A stretch of 62,594 nucleotides of DNA from CAYNNQ01 sp964398785 (GCA_964398785.1 CAYNNQ010000011.1:1-62594), one strand, 5' to 3'. Positions 51,482 to 60,175 are shown, numbered from the stretch's first letter. The notes: generated by a model not told the origin, from the letters alone. Numbers and translations are program-made.

Positions 51482-52132
51482 CTACCAGCCAAACTTGCCC
51501 ACAAGATCGACAAAGGCCACGCTACCCAACCTTTCCTCCTTATAGTCACCGTTATCCTCCCAAACGCGAAACAAATGCTGTCTGCGCCTGTCCAGGCCCA
51601 CTGGTATAAGCAATATTCCTCCAGGGCCCAACTGCCCCAAAAGGCTGTCTGGTACCCGCGGGCCTCCGGCTGTGGCCATTATCCGGTCGAAGGGCGCGTG
51701 ATCCGGCCATCCAGCGGAACCGTCATCCAATTTTAACCGGACTTCCGGATATCCACATTTTTCCAAACGCTTTCGGGCAATCCGATACAGTCGTTCAATA
51801 CGTTCTACTGTATATACCTCGGCACCCATCTGGGACAGGATAGCTGCCTGATAACCGGAACCGGTACCAATTTCCAAAACTTTATGCCCCCGCTCTACCT
51901 GCAAAGTTTCGGTCATATGGGCCACAATATATGGTTGAGAAATGGTTTGCCCGTAGCCGATTGGCAATGGATGGTCCTCATAAGCCTGTCCCTGCAAAGC
52001 TTCATCCACAAACAAATGCCTGGGTACGGAAAGCATGGCCGCCAAAACTTCCGGATCTTTAACTCCTCGGGATTCGATTTGTTCCCGGACCATTCTCTCC
52101 CTGTTGCGGCGAGGATCTATTGCCAAATTCAA
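51482..52132 (-). CDS. pcm: Protein-L-isoaspartate O-methyltransferase
   Basis: A 216-residue repair enzyme that methylates isoaspartyl residues. Conserved parts are QTISQPYIVAHMTETLQ, SAM motif I VLEIGTGSGYQAAILS, and DGSAGWPDHAPFDRIMATA. Full length. It lies 48 bases after the flavoprotein gene and 6 before the DedA-like gene. Confidence 0.93.
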   Translation of the reverse strand: MNLAIDPRRNRERMVREQIESRGVKDPEVLAAMLSVPRHLFVDEALQGQAYEDHPLPIGYGQTISQPYIVAHMTETLQVERGHKVLEIGTGSGYQAAILSQMGAEVYTVERIERLYRIARKRLEKCGYPEVRLKLDDGSAGWPDHAPFDRIMATAGGPRVPDSLLGQLGPGGILLIPVGLDRRRQHLFRVWEDNGDYKEERLGSVAFVDLVGKFGW

Positions 52133-52180
52133 CTCCTAAAGGTTTATCAGTGCATTCTTCGAAAAAAGGGAAAAGCAGAT

Positions 52181-53344
52181 TCACTCCTCCAAGTCAAGGA
52201 GCGCTCTCCAATCCCGATGCCGGAAACATTTAAAGGAACGCAGTCCATGGATTGTCTCTTCGAGTTGCTTGCGGAAAAAATTCAGCAACATGCGGAACCC
52301 CGCAAAATTCCCTACCCGCAAGAAATTCAAGGTAACCTTGCGCCACATGTATGCATAGCGCATCTCCCAAAAGACCTCGCGCATTTGCCGCGAATAAGTT
52401 TGGGCGGCCTCATCCGGAGTACTCCAGCATTGGAGCACTGCATTGGAGGCATTCAAGGCAGAATAATGGGCATAAAAGACTCCCTCTCCCAACAGAGGAT
52501 CGGCTAACCCCGCTGCATCTCCGCAGAGCAACACATTACCCATCCCCGGGAACGATTCAAAATCCCCATAGGGTAAAACATGTCCCCGTATTTTCTCCTC
52601 GATTCCCTCTACGCCCTGGGAATGGCAAAAGCGGGTAAAAACTCCCTTCAAATTTTGCGGGCTCTGTGCTTTTTCCGAGCCCAGGCCCAAGTACTGTGTA
52701 TCGTCTTGAGGAAAAGACCATGAATAACCTCCTGGGACATTACCGAAATAGATGCAGGGATACTCGGGGAAATCGGCACTAGCGCGCTCCACCTGGACCT
52801 CTAGGGCTAGAGCGGAATGCAGGGAACAGGGAGGAGAAACCCTCCCAGCCCGGGCAAGATGGCGGCGTACCGCGCTTACAGCCCCATCCGCACCGATTAT
52901 GAACCTGCCCCGAACGGTTTCTCCATTTTCCAGATATACAGTGCCCTCACGGAAATCTATATCCGTAACGGTTTGCGGGCAATATAAACGGCCACCTTCA
53001 TTTTTGTACTTGTTTAGCATCAAGGCATCATATTGCTGGCGGTCCACTAGCCAAAACGGATAATCCATCCCTCCAGTCACCGGAGGGGAATCGTTCAGCC
53101 CTATTCCGTATTCATAAGTAACTAAATTCAAAACATCGTTTTCTCTGAGTTCCTGCTCATCGATATTGTATATCCGCTCCAAAACCTTTTGCGTTTTCCA
53201 GGTAAGCAGCCCCCCGCAAAGCTTAAACCGGGGGAACATTTTTCTGTCCACAATCAAAACATCAAGTCCTTTTTGGGCCAATATATATCCCGCAGTTGAA
53301 CCAGAAGGCCCAGCTCCGCATATGACGACATCATAAATATGCAT
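52181..53344 (-). CDS. Geranylgeranyl reductase-family flavoprotein
   Basis: A 387-residue FAD enzyme. The N-terminal dinucleotide site is VICGAGPSGSTAGYILA (8-24), an FIIGADGAVSAVRRHLA segment follows, and LLCGDAAGLADPLLGEG closes the FAD fold. The PYWF-like lipid-pocket region is consistent with reducing isoprenoid chains (quinones or lipids), but the substrate is not shown. It is the first gene of the flavoprotein-pcm-DedA-mrp run. Confidence 0.82.
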   Translation of the reverse strand: MHIYDVVICGAGPSGSTAGYILAQKGLDVLIVDRKMFPRFKLCGGLLTWKTQKVLERIYNIDEQELRENDVLNLVTYEYGIGLNDSPPVTGGMDYPFWLVDRQQYDALMLNKYKNEGGRLYCPQTVTDIDFREGTVYLENGETVRGRFIIGADGAVSAVRRHLARAGRVSPPCSLHSALALEVQVERASADFPEYPCIYFGNVPGGYSWSFPQDDTQYLGLGSEKAQSPQNLKGVFTRFCHSQGVEGIEEKIRGHVLPYGDFESFPGMGNVLLCGDAAGLADPLLGEGVFYAHYSALNASNAVLQCWSTPDEAAQTYSRQMREVFWEMRYAYMWRKVTLNFLRVGNFAGFRMLLNFFRKQLEETIHGLRSFKCFRHRDWRALLDLEE

Positions 53345-53372
53345 TTCAAACTTTCCTTGGTTTCAAATATGC

Positions 53373-53401
53373 TTGCGCAGTATGCAAATATAGGCCATTA
53401 T
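53373..53401 (+). promoter_or_regulatory. Candidate promoter for the CBS-DUF554 pair
   Basis: TTGCGC, 17 bases, then CATTAT, in the divergent gap about 40 bases before the CBS gene. A moderate match only. Confidence 0.35.
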
Positions 53402-53439
53402 AACCAAGAATGAACACTCGATACAAAGGAGGATACATT

Positions 53440-53871
53440 ATGCTCCAGGTTAAGGATCTCATGAACACTGAGCTTTTCATCCTGAAGGAAACGGATAATC
53501 TGGCCAGTGCCCGAACTATAATGAAACTGGGGAGAGTCCGGCATATCCCTATTGTGGATGACTGGAACAATTTTATTGGCCTGGTCACCCATCGGGATAT
53601 CCTTTCTGCCACCGTATCCAAGCTGGCGGATATCGATCCCGAGACTCAGAAAGAACTCGACGAGGGCATCCCGGTAATGGGAATCATGCGCACAGATCTC
53701 CAATACGCTGAGCCCCAGATGGCACTCAAAGAGGCTGCCCGAATCCTGCTAACTCATAAATACGGGTGCCTTCCTGTCCTCCAGGAAGGGAAGCTAGTGG
53801 GGATTCTGACCGAGGCCGACTTTTTGAGCTTAACCATCTCCTTAATGGAGAGCCTGGAGGAAGAAGGCTGA
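53440..53871 (+). CDS. CBS-domain pair protein
   Basis: A 143-residue stand-alone CBS module with two repeats (about 1-60 and 75-140): MLQVKDLMNTELF, RHIPIVDDWNNFIGLVTHRD, then IMRTDLQ and CLPVLQEGKLVGILTEADF. The ATG is chosen for its AAAGGAGG site 7 bases upstream. Such modules bind adenosine nucleotides and act as sensors. Its stop overlaps the next ATG by one base, so it may sense energy state for the DUF554 protein; that link is inference. Confidence 0.9.
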   Translation: MLQVKDLMNTELFILKETDNLASARTIMKLGRVRHIPIVDDWNNFIGLVTHRDILSATVSKLADIDPETQKELDEGIPVMGIMRTDLQYAEPQMALKEAARILLTHKYGCLPVLQEGKLVGILTEADFLSLTISLMESLEEEG

Positions 53872-54551
53872 TGCTACCTTGGGGGAGCCTTGCCAATGCC
53901 GCTACAGTAATCGCGGGAAGCTCCCTGGGCCTGCTCCTTGGAACCCGCATCCCCCCACGGGTACACCGGACAGTAATGCACGGCATAGGCCTGGCCACTT
54001 TGCTTATCGGGATGAACATGGCCCTGGAGGTCCAGGACCTTCTACTGCTAGTGCTCTCCGTCCTATCCGGGGCGCTTGTCGGAGAAGCCGTGGACCTAGA
54101 AAAATACCTGGACCGTTTGGCCACTGTTTTGAAAAACAAAATCGGTTCCCGGAGCACTACCTTCACCCATGGCCTTATTACCGCCTTTTTGATATACTGC
54201 ATAGGTTCCTTGACCATTGTTGGAGCCCTTGACGAGGGATTGCGAAACGATCCCACCCTAATTTTAACCAAATCCGTCTTGGACGGTTTCACCTCCATTG
54301 CCCTTGCTTCCAGTTATGGAATAGGAGTCATGTTCTCGGCCATCCCTTTGCTTATATACCAAGGCGCAATAACCTTGCTGGCCGGCTTTTTCCAGGAAGT
54401 GTTCACCCAGCCCCTTATCTCTCAACTGACCGCCGTGGGCGGTATCCTTGTGCTGGGACTGGGTTTGAACCTTTTGGAGATAAAAGAAATAAAAATCACC
54501 AATCTACTTCCCGCACTAATCATGGTCTTTGCGCTCAGGTGGTTCCTGTAG
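53871..54551 (+). CDS. DUF554-family membrane protein
   Basis: A 226-residue polytopic protein with about six or seven hydrophobic segments. Conserved-looking parts are GSLANAATVIAGSSLGLLLG and the later SVLDGFTSIALASSYGIGV. The start is the ATG in TGATG at the end of the CBS gene. Function of the family is not established; transport is suspected. Confidence 0.88.
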   Translation: MLPWGSLANAATVIAGSSLGLLLGTRIPPRVHRTVMHGIGLATLLIGMNMALEVQDLLLLVLSVLSGALVGEAVDLEKYLDRLATVLKNKIGSRSTTFTHGLITAFLIYCIGSLTIVGALDEGLRNDPTLILTKSVLDGFTSIALASSYGIGVMFSAIPLLIYQGAITLLAGFFQEVFTQPLISQLTAVGGILVLGLGLNLLEIKEIKITNLLPALIMVFALRWFL

Positions 54552-54670
54552 GCATTTGCAACCGACCCTTTTACCATTAAAGAGACATCTGCAAAAAGTC
54601 CAAGTCCGGAGTTAAACGTACAGATAAAATTGCGCAACCATCTGATTTTACTTAAAAGTTAATACTTAAC

Positions 54671-54715
54671 AACTTAAAACTGCCTGCAAAAATTTATTTT
54701 TTGCAGGCGCATCAT
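54671..54715 (+). repeat. Repeat R2, copy 1 (hairpin)
   Basis: AACTTAAAAC, then GCCTGC plus an A run mirrored by a T run plus GCAGGC, then GCATCAT. The same sequence occurs inverted at 62540-62591 with a ~7-base insertion. The hairpin could also end the DUF554 transcript, 130 bases after its stop. Confidence 0.75.
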
Positions 54716-54900
54716 TAAACTTGAGCCCGAGCGAAAATATTGAATCCAAAATATACAAAGTCGAAAAAAAACGAATTTTATGTACATACAATTAAACCAA
54801 CAATCAATATAAAGATTGACCTGTCCAAAGATAAAACTCACCCCTCACTATACAAGGAACTATGCGGATTATTTCCCTGGATATAGTAGACAAGCCGATT

Positions 54901-54950
54901 TAATTAGTTCTTATCCGGAAATTCAAAAATTTCCGGATAAGAACTAATTA
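54901..54950. repeat. Perfect 23-bp palindrome (R1-related)
   Basis: TAATTAGTTCTTATCCGGAA, then ATT, a 4-base CAAA loop, and the exact mirror. Each arm carries the left-end sequence of repeat family R1, as if two R1 ends were joined head to head. Confidence 0.85.
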
Positions 54951-54979
54951 GCAATAAAATAGGGGGGACTCTACTTCAA

Positions 54980-55017
54980 ATGCCCCGGGACCCGAATTTC
55001 CAGGGGCCCCAGGGCAT
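54980..55017. other. G+C-rich hairpin after the exported-protein cluster
   Basis: ATGCCC/GGGCAT plus inner GGG/CCC and CC/GG pairs form a strong hairpin about 120 bases beyond the last minus-strand gene of the cluster. No T run follows on either strand. Confidence 0.5.
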
Positions 55018-55134
55018 ATTGATCAGGATTATGTAGGAGAGATATAAGGCCTAGTAATTTTGCCAAATTGCGAGTTCCGGCAAGCGGTGAATTCAAAAAT
55101 CCACAGTCAAAATCAGGTACCCCTCTTCTGTTTT

Positions 55135-56031
55135 TTACCAGCCGCCGTCTCCTTGTCCTTCCTTTTGCTTGACCGAACTCACTCCGCTAACTTTTACTTT
55201 TTTACCGGCAATCTGCACCCTGCCCTTAAGACCCAATTTATCCAACAATTTGTACATATTATTGCGCATCTTGGACTCATGTATATTGGAACGGTACCAG
55301 TATTCGTGATGGCGGTTGGTATTCATAGCATTGGATTTCGGACGATGGCTCTTGTACCCGCTAAAGCGAACTAAATAATCCTCCATCTTGCTCATTTCGT
55401 CCACGGTGAAATTGTCAAAAACCAATGTCCATTCCACAACCCTGCCACCATATCCTTTTCCCTCTTCAGGACCGGACTGATAGTTTTCCAGCTTGGCATT
55501 AAGCACATCCGCCACTTCATAGCCAATCACCTTTGCTATCTTGCCTGCGGCAGCCAGAATATTGCTCCTGTTGGCTGGCTGCTCCACAAGTTGATATTTC
55601 ATTGGCTCCGCCTCGAAATTCCCCATCCGTCTTCCATCACTAACGCTAAGTAGACGCCCTGAAGCCCGTACTGTGACCCGCGTAGCCCCGGCTGAAGATT
55701 TGACACGGGGATAAAGTGAAAGGAGTACAAGCACGTCTATCCCCGTATCCTTGGCCACTCGAACCAGTTCAGCATCGCTACGTCTTCCGAGGGATTGATC
55801 ATGGGTGTCCAGAGTCAATGCCGACTCATCCCGTACGTCAAATCCAGATTCAATCAATCTATTCGAGGTCGCCCGCAGAATCCTTTCAAAAACCTGATTG
55901 TCGGAAGGGATAGTGTCCGTATTTTCATCTTCGCCGACAATCATGATCCGAGGTAAGCTCGTGGCTTGCGCAAGACTGACACAAAGAACAAAAGCAATGC
56001 ATGTCAGGGAGATAGCCAACATCTTTCGCAT
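55135..56031 (-). CDS. Exported protein of unknown function, FlgT/CsgG-like features
   Basis: A 298-residue periplasmic protein with a clear signal peptide (hydrophobic 4-20, AQA cleavage near residue 23). The mature N-terminus (LPRIMIVGEDEN, then an RLIESGFDVRDES helix-strand) and the DVLVLLSLYPRVK strand resemble the nucleotide-binding-like folds of CsgG/TolB-N proteins. Its C-terminal ~85 residues (WTLVFDNF, GYKSHRP, YWYRSNI, then a leucine-rich helix) resemble the end of the next gene's product. It is last in the five-gene minus-strand cluster, 36 bases after its neighbour. Function unknown. Confidence 0.72.
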   Translation of the reverse strand: MRKMLAISLTCIAFVLCVSLAQATSLPRIMIVGEDENTDTIPSDNQVFERILRATSNRLIESGFDVRDESALTLDTHDQSLGRRSDAELVRVAKDTGIDVLVLLSLYPRVKSSAGATRVTVRASGRLLSVSDGRRMGNFEAEPMKYQLVEQPANRSNILAAAGKIAKVIGYEVADVLNAKLENYQSGPEEGKGYGGRVVEWTLVFDNFTVDEMSKMEDYLVRFSGYKSHRPKSNAMNTNRHHEYWYRSNIHESKMRNNMYKLLDKLGLKGRVQIAGKKVKVSGVSSVKQKEGQGDGGW

Positions 56032-56067
56032 AAATTCCCCTCCTTATGGAAATTTGAGCATTATTTT

Positions 56068-57195
56068 CTAAAAACCAGCAGCATTTTCCCGAATAAAGAC
56101 AAGTTCACGGCCATTCATCCTTTGGGCGTATTCATACCCCTTTTCCTCAAGCATGGCCTTCACCTGGCTCAGCAAATTATGTGATTTCAGGTTACTCCAG
56201 TATATAAGACGAACATTTCGTTTGCCCAAGCGATCGACCTTGTGCCGCACGTAACCCTTTAGCTGCTTCATAGCCTGCCCCAGGTCCTCTGGAGCGGGAA
56301 AATCTTTAAATGTTATCTTATAACGCATCCCGTGTCCCCTGTCCGTCTCCTTGCGCAATGTCTTTACCATTTCCTTGGCCAGATCCATAGCAGCGAAATG
56401 CACATCTTCCTTTACAGCATCCACCGCCCTGTCCTCGATCTCCGGAAGCTGACCTTTTCGAGAGATCCTTTTTTCCACACTGCGGTTCACACTTGCCAGA
56501 AGGGAATCATCGGACATCCTTATGGCCCGGAGATGAAGGGTGGGGGGAGTGCCCTGCGCAAGATTCAAAGCCACGGTTACCAAATAATCGGCTTCCAGGG
56601 CTTTTCTGTGTTTCAATATCTTTTTCGGGGTAATAACTCCGCTCAATTCAGAATTATTCTCCCGTAAAGTTTTTATGTCTACAATGCGAAAATTGAATGT
56701 TTTGGCCAAAGTCTTTTTGACTTTACCAAGCAGGCCATTAAACCTCTCCGTGGCTGTGGACACGGCATCAAACCCGGCTTCCTTGCCCACGACGAGCACT
56801 GAAGGTCTGCCCAGCATACGCATCAAAATCTCCGTAGTCTGGGCATGGTCCAATATCAATTCCTCGTCTACCTGGGCCTCAATCATCATTTTTACGCCCC
56901 CGTCCGGCGTTTTTTCCTCTTTAACAACATCATAAGAAGTCACATAGCCTTGGGCATGAGTTATCACTTCATCACTTATTAACTGGGAATTCTCCACCAC
57001 GGTAGAAGAAGAAACAGTAACCCCGTAGCCTTGCTCCACGGCATTTTGGATAGCGGAGTTTAAAGCCTGTTCCCTGTTTATCCCCATTCCCTGTGCTCGA
57101 ACCGCCGCATCTCCCTTTTGGGGAACGAAAATGGCAAGGACTGAAAAGATGATCGGGAACGCAACCAACCCCAAAATACGCATCGACTTTGACAT
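56068..57195 (-). CDS. Exported FlgT-N-like protein
   Basis: A 375-residue exported protein: signal region to about residue 30 (GDAA), then a domain like the N-terminus of flagellar FlgT (QGMGINREQALNSAIQNA, VTVSSSTVVENSQLISDEV, HAQGYVTSYDVV). The middle region (PSVLVVGKEAG, then FNFRIVDIKTL) resembles the TolB-N/CsgG fold. The end shares a pattern with the next gene (YKITFKDF, GYVRHKV, LIYWSNL). No flagellar genes are nearby, so a different envelope role is likely. It lies 6 bases after the upstream gene. Confidence 0.75.
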   Translation of the reverse strand: MSKSMRILGLVAFPIIFSVLAIFVPQKGDAAVRAQGMGINREQALNSAIQNAVEQGYGVTVSSSTVVENSQLISDEVITHAQGYVTSYDVVKEEKTPDGGVKMMIEAQVDEELILDHAQTTEILMRMLGRPSVLVVGKEAGFDAVSTATERFNGLLGKVKKTLAKTFNFRIVDIKTLRENNSELSGVITPKKILKHRKALEADYLVTVALNLAQGTPPTLHLRAIRMSDDSLLASVNRSVEKRISRKGQLPEIEDRAVDAVKEDVHFAAMDLAKEMVKTLRKETDRGHGMRYKITFKDFPAPEDLGQAMKQLKGYVRHKVDRLGKRNVRLIYWSNLKSHNLLSQVKAMLEEKGYEYAQRMNGRELVFIRENAAGF

Positions 57196-57201
57196 GTAAT
57201 A

Positions 57202-57819
57202 TTACCCCAAGGTCAGAAAAAGATTCATTACTTCTTCGGTATTAAGCAGGGCATCTCCCAAAGCTTTACCGGTTTTGCGCATGGCTTTCTCCACTATAAG
57301 ACTATTGGCCGGGTCTTTGTTTTTTTTAGAGATAGTAAATGTCCATTCCGCATTTTTTTTCTGGATAACCGCACCGTTACGTCCATCTACAATCCTAGCT
57401 TTCAGCGTAAGAGTAGCGACATCCTGACTTCCCGAGGTACGTTGCACTTTTAAACCGGGCTCGTATACCAAAAGCAGATCAAGATCATGTTCCTCTGTCA
57501 ACCTGCTCAAGCCCTCTTTATCCAGGCCCCGGGATGTTTTTTTGCGTAATTCGCGCAAGGTAGACTTAAGTACGTCCGGAGAAAGGACATCAAAACTCCT
57601 TCCGGCCAGAAGTGCTTTTGTCAGCCCTTGTAATGCCGCTGAATCCGCTTTGGTCTCCCTAAGTTCAGGGCCGGCCGTACTCAGTCCTACAAGTACCGGT
57701 TCATCTCCCGCTGCTGTGCCGGGAAAAGCCAGCGACAGCAGCAGGAGCAGCAAAAGGAGATAGCCTTTGCCTAGTAGAGACTCGCCTTTTAGATTTTCAT
57801 CAGAAACTAAAAAAGCCAT
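57202..57819 (-). CDS. Exported protein of unknown function (CsgG/TolB-N-like)
   Basis: A 205-residue protein. The ATG chosen overlaps the upstream lipoprotein gene by 20 bases and follows a GAGGAAGAGG ribosome site. About 20 mostly polar residues precede a Leu-rich hydrophobic stretch (YLLLLLLLLSLAFPG) ending near AAG, so it is a signal peptide with a long n-region. The mature part (EPVLVGLSTAGPEL, then FDVLSPDVLKSTL and LDLLLVYEPGLKV) has the strand-helix pattern of CsgG/TolB-N-like proteins. No enzyme motif is evident. Confidence 0.65.
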   Translation of the reverse strand: MAFLVSDENLKGESLLGKGYLLLLLLLLSLAFPGTAAGDEPVLVGLSTAGPELRETKADSAALQGLTKALLAGRSFDVLSPDVLKSTLRELRKKTSRGLDKEGLSRLTEEHDLDLLLVYEPGLKVQRTSGSQDVATLTLKARIVDGRNGAVIQKKNAEWTFTISKKNKDPANSLIVEKAMRKTGKALGDALLNTEEVMNLFLTLG

Positions 57820-59131
57820 CCTCTTCCTCGAATCCACCCCCTTCTTCAATTAATTTTTCCAGATAGCTTACTTTCGGCTCGTACAGATCATACTGCTGAT
57901 AGGCTGCGCAGCTGATATTTACCAGATCCGGCAAAAAAGTCACCGACCGGCTAGTGATCAACTCCAGCCGCTTGGTCGCTATTTCCGTCGCTTTCGCTTT
58001 ATTACTCACTCCCAGCTTGCTCTGGGCCTCACTTACAAAAACAGGAATAACCTTTTGGAGATTCCCGGCATTTTTGGCCATGTACGAAACATCCCAGACC
58101 GCCTTGCCCATAACTGCGGGAATTGCCCCTGTGGCCTTGCTCAAGTTACTCTCAACTATTTCCACAACTTCATAAATATTTTTAGCCAATTCCACTTTTT
58201 CCGGGGTCACTACTATGCTTTTTTGCGCTCTTTCCAAAAGATCTTTATAAGCTTGCTGGGCATTGTCCCGTTTCTTCTCCTGAACAGCAATATCCTTTTC
58301 CACCGCTTGGATCTTGTTTTTTAAATCTTTTATCTTGCCTTCACGTGAATTTTCCGAATCCTGGGAAGTCTCTTTTTCCTTTTCCAATCGCTTTTTCTTG
58401 AGCTTTAAATCGGACAGCTTCTCGCTTTGCACCCTATATTCATTCCGGGCGTCCTTGTATTTTCCTACATAACCGGCATCCAGCAAAGACACGAAGGCCT
58501 CTTCAAAACCACTATAAAGCTTTCCGCGTGCTTGTACATCACGTAGACATTCTGATGATACCGAGCTTTGTATCCAGGATTTGCCTTCATTTTTAATTAC
58601 ATTGTGCAAGATAACATCTTCAAGGGGGCGGGTGAATTCTGTACATTTGGAATCATTTTCCAGCTCATCCTCGACTATAACATTACGCTGGTGCATAATA
58701 TTTCTAGCTATATATTCTCCCGCCTCGATTATGGGCCGTTCTTTGGCACTGTTCATGGAAGAAAGATCCGACCAGGACATCTCCCCGTAATATTTGAAGA
58801 AAGAAAAGTTATTGGCCAGTTCATCATCCATGGCATCTTTATATTTATCAGACTTACCCTCCAAGGGTAGCTTGCTCGGCCATGTTGCATTACGGGAGAT
58901 GGGCATATTCAACAATATATGATTAGTGCGCAGCATGCCCGCGGTCACATCCATAAAGGCCAAATCAAGCTCCAGACCTTGTAACGGATTTTCCCCTACG
59001 CTTACATTGTTGCCCTTTACAGCAGCATTTGACCCCGCGCCGGAAGTGGCCACGGAGGACATTCCCCCCAAGCATCCTGTCAGAATTAGAGCCAAAGCGG
59101 CAATCAGAACCACTTGCAACCTAAATTTCAT
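57800..59131 (-). CDS. Large coiled-coil lipoprotein, unknown function
   Basis: A 443-residue lipoprotein: signal residues 1-19 and lipobox LTGC with Cys20. The mature part has a helical region, then a strongly charged coiled coil at about residues 228-305 (EKLSDLKLKKKRLEKEKE and similar heptads). A hydrophobic Ala/Val-rich stretch follows, and the C-terminus is acidic and Phe-rich (FEEEDGFFSF). It overlaps the next gene by 20 bases, so they are translationally coupled. I do not recognise the family. It may serve as the anchor of an envelope complex (inference). Confidence 0.75.
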   Translation of the reverse strand: MKFRLQVVLIAALALILTGCLGGMSSVATSGAGSNAAVKGNNVSVGENPLQGLELDLAFMDVTAGMLRTNHILLNMPISRNATWPSKLPLEGKSDKYKDAMDDELANNFSFFKYYGEMSWSDLSSMNSAKERPIIEAGEYIARNIMHQRNVIVEDELENDSKCTEFTRPLEDVILHNVIKNEGKSWIQSSVSSECLRDVQARGKLYSGFEEAFVSLLDAGYVGKYKDARNEYRVQSEKLSDLKLKKKRLEKEKETSQDSENSREGKIKDLKNKIQAVEKDIAVQEKKRDNAQQAYKDLLERAQKSIVVTPEKVELAKNIYEVVEIVESNLSKATGAIPAVMGKAVWDVSYMAKNAGNLQKVIPVFVSEAQSKLGVSNKAKATEIATKRLELITSRSVTFLPDLVNISCAAYQQYDLYEPKVSYLEKLIEEGGGFEEEDGFFSF

Positions 59132-59151
59132 AACATCTCCTTTAATGATTT

Positions 59152-59217
59152 AGTTCTTATCCGGAAATTCTAAAAATTTCCGGGTGTAGAAATACCACGT
59201 TTTTAATTCGGAAATAA
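59152..59217 (+). repeat. Dispersed repeat R1, copy B
   Basis: AGTTCTTATCCGGAAAT, then AATTTCCGGGT, TAGAAATA and finally AATTCGGAAAT. About 65 bases match copy A at 7504-7569. It lies in the 87-base gap between the two lipoprotein genes of the cluster. Confidence 0.75.
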
Positions 59218-59218
59218 T

Positions 59219-60175
59219 TTAGTTTATTTTACCGCCAAAACCCTCTTCGCCGTCATCCATTTTGTTTTGCATATTTTTCTGTTTGTTAAAAGCCTTCTCA
59301 TACAGCCGTATACTCCTGCTCACGTCCTGCATGGCCATCTGGACGGCTTCATCGGATGATTCCTTTTTCATGTATAAAGAATAATAATGCTTTGCCTTTC
59401 GAAGGAAGCGAAGCTTTTCCTTTTGTTCCCTGCTTTGAGAAGCGAGGCACTCACTAGCCACTCCCAAATCATATACTGCCTTTGGATTATCAGGATCTTG
59501 GTCATAAATTTTAGAAGCAGTTTCCTTGGCCAGTTCACAATTCCCATTATCCAAGAAATGAGCAACATCACCCATCTTTCCGCTTCCACCTTTTATCTCC
59601 CGGTATACGGAAACTTTCTTGGGGGCGATCATCCTGATCAATCTTTTCAGGGTCCTCTCGGAAGCCTCACTGACCATTATATTTTGAGAGGGCAAGTCTT
59701 TCCCCTGCCAGACATAGGAATCCGAAAACTCTTTTACACCACATTCAATATAACTGTCTCCGGACTCTTTCTTCAAATGGGCTGCTATCCCTATGTCGAT
59801 TTCCTTCCGGGTTCTGTCCCCACTTATTTCCAGCATATTTATCTGAAATTCCAAAAAATGGTGGGCGGCAACTATTTCGGCAGGCCCTTTACGGGCTCCT
59901 TCATCAATCATCTCCCGCATGGTGAAATAGGGGGTCTCCCCTAAGATGGCCTTCGCCTTTTCCGAGACAACCCTTGTGTACTCCTTCCCAACACCCGAGG
60001 CAGAATCCACCTCTACCAACACCAGGGAAACCTCCCCGCACTGTTCCCATTCCGTAAGATCTGGACGCCGCAAGGTATCTACCGTTATCCCGGTGGAGTT
60101 CGAAGTGACACAACCACCCGCGATAAATAAAAATACGCCTGCCAATAAAATTGTTGCCCAATACTCCCTTATCAT
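59219..60175 (-). CDS. Lipoprotein with TPR-like C-terminus
   Basis: A 318-residue lipoprotein: the chosen ATG (MIREYWATIL) has AGGGGGG a few bases upstream, and the lipobox AGGC places the lipid on Cys22. The middle region (EVSLVLVEVDSA, then a VVSEKAKAIL helix and YFTMREM strand) suggests a CsgG-like alpha/beta fold. The C-terminal third has at least one TPR-like helical pair (CELAKETASKIYDQDPDNP, then YDLGVASECL). It leads the five-gene exported cluster, separated from the next gene by 87 bases holding repeat R1. Function unknown. Confidence 0.7.
   Translation of the reverse strand: MIREYWATILLAGVFLFIAGGCVTSNSTGITVDTLRRPDLTEWEQCGEVSLVLVEVDSASGVGKEYTRVVSEKAKAILGETPYFTMREMIDEGARKGPAEIVAAHHFLEFQINMLEISGDRTRKEIDIGIAAHLKKESGDSYIECGVKEFSDSYVWQGKDLPSQNIMVSEASERTLKRLIRMIAPKKVSVYREIKGGSGKMGDVAHFLDNGNCELAKETASKIYDQDPDNPKAVYDLGVASECLASQSREQKEKLRFLRKAKHYYSLYMKKESSDEAVQMAMQDVSRSIRLYEKAFNKQKNMQNKMDDGEEGFGGKIN

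Larger units (their letters stand above)
54552..55134. other. 583-base non-coding region with three inverted repeats
   Basis: No credible gene. It holds repeat R2 copy 1 (54671-54715), a perfect 50-base palindrome related to R1 (54901-54950) and a G+C-rich hairpin (54980-55017). It separates the conserved 50-54 kb genes from the exported-protein cluster. Confidence 0.75.
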
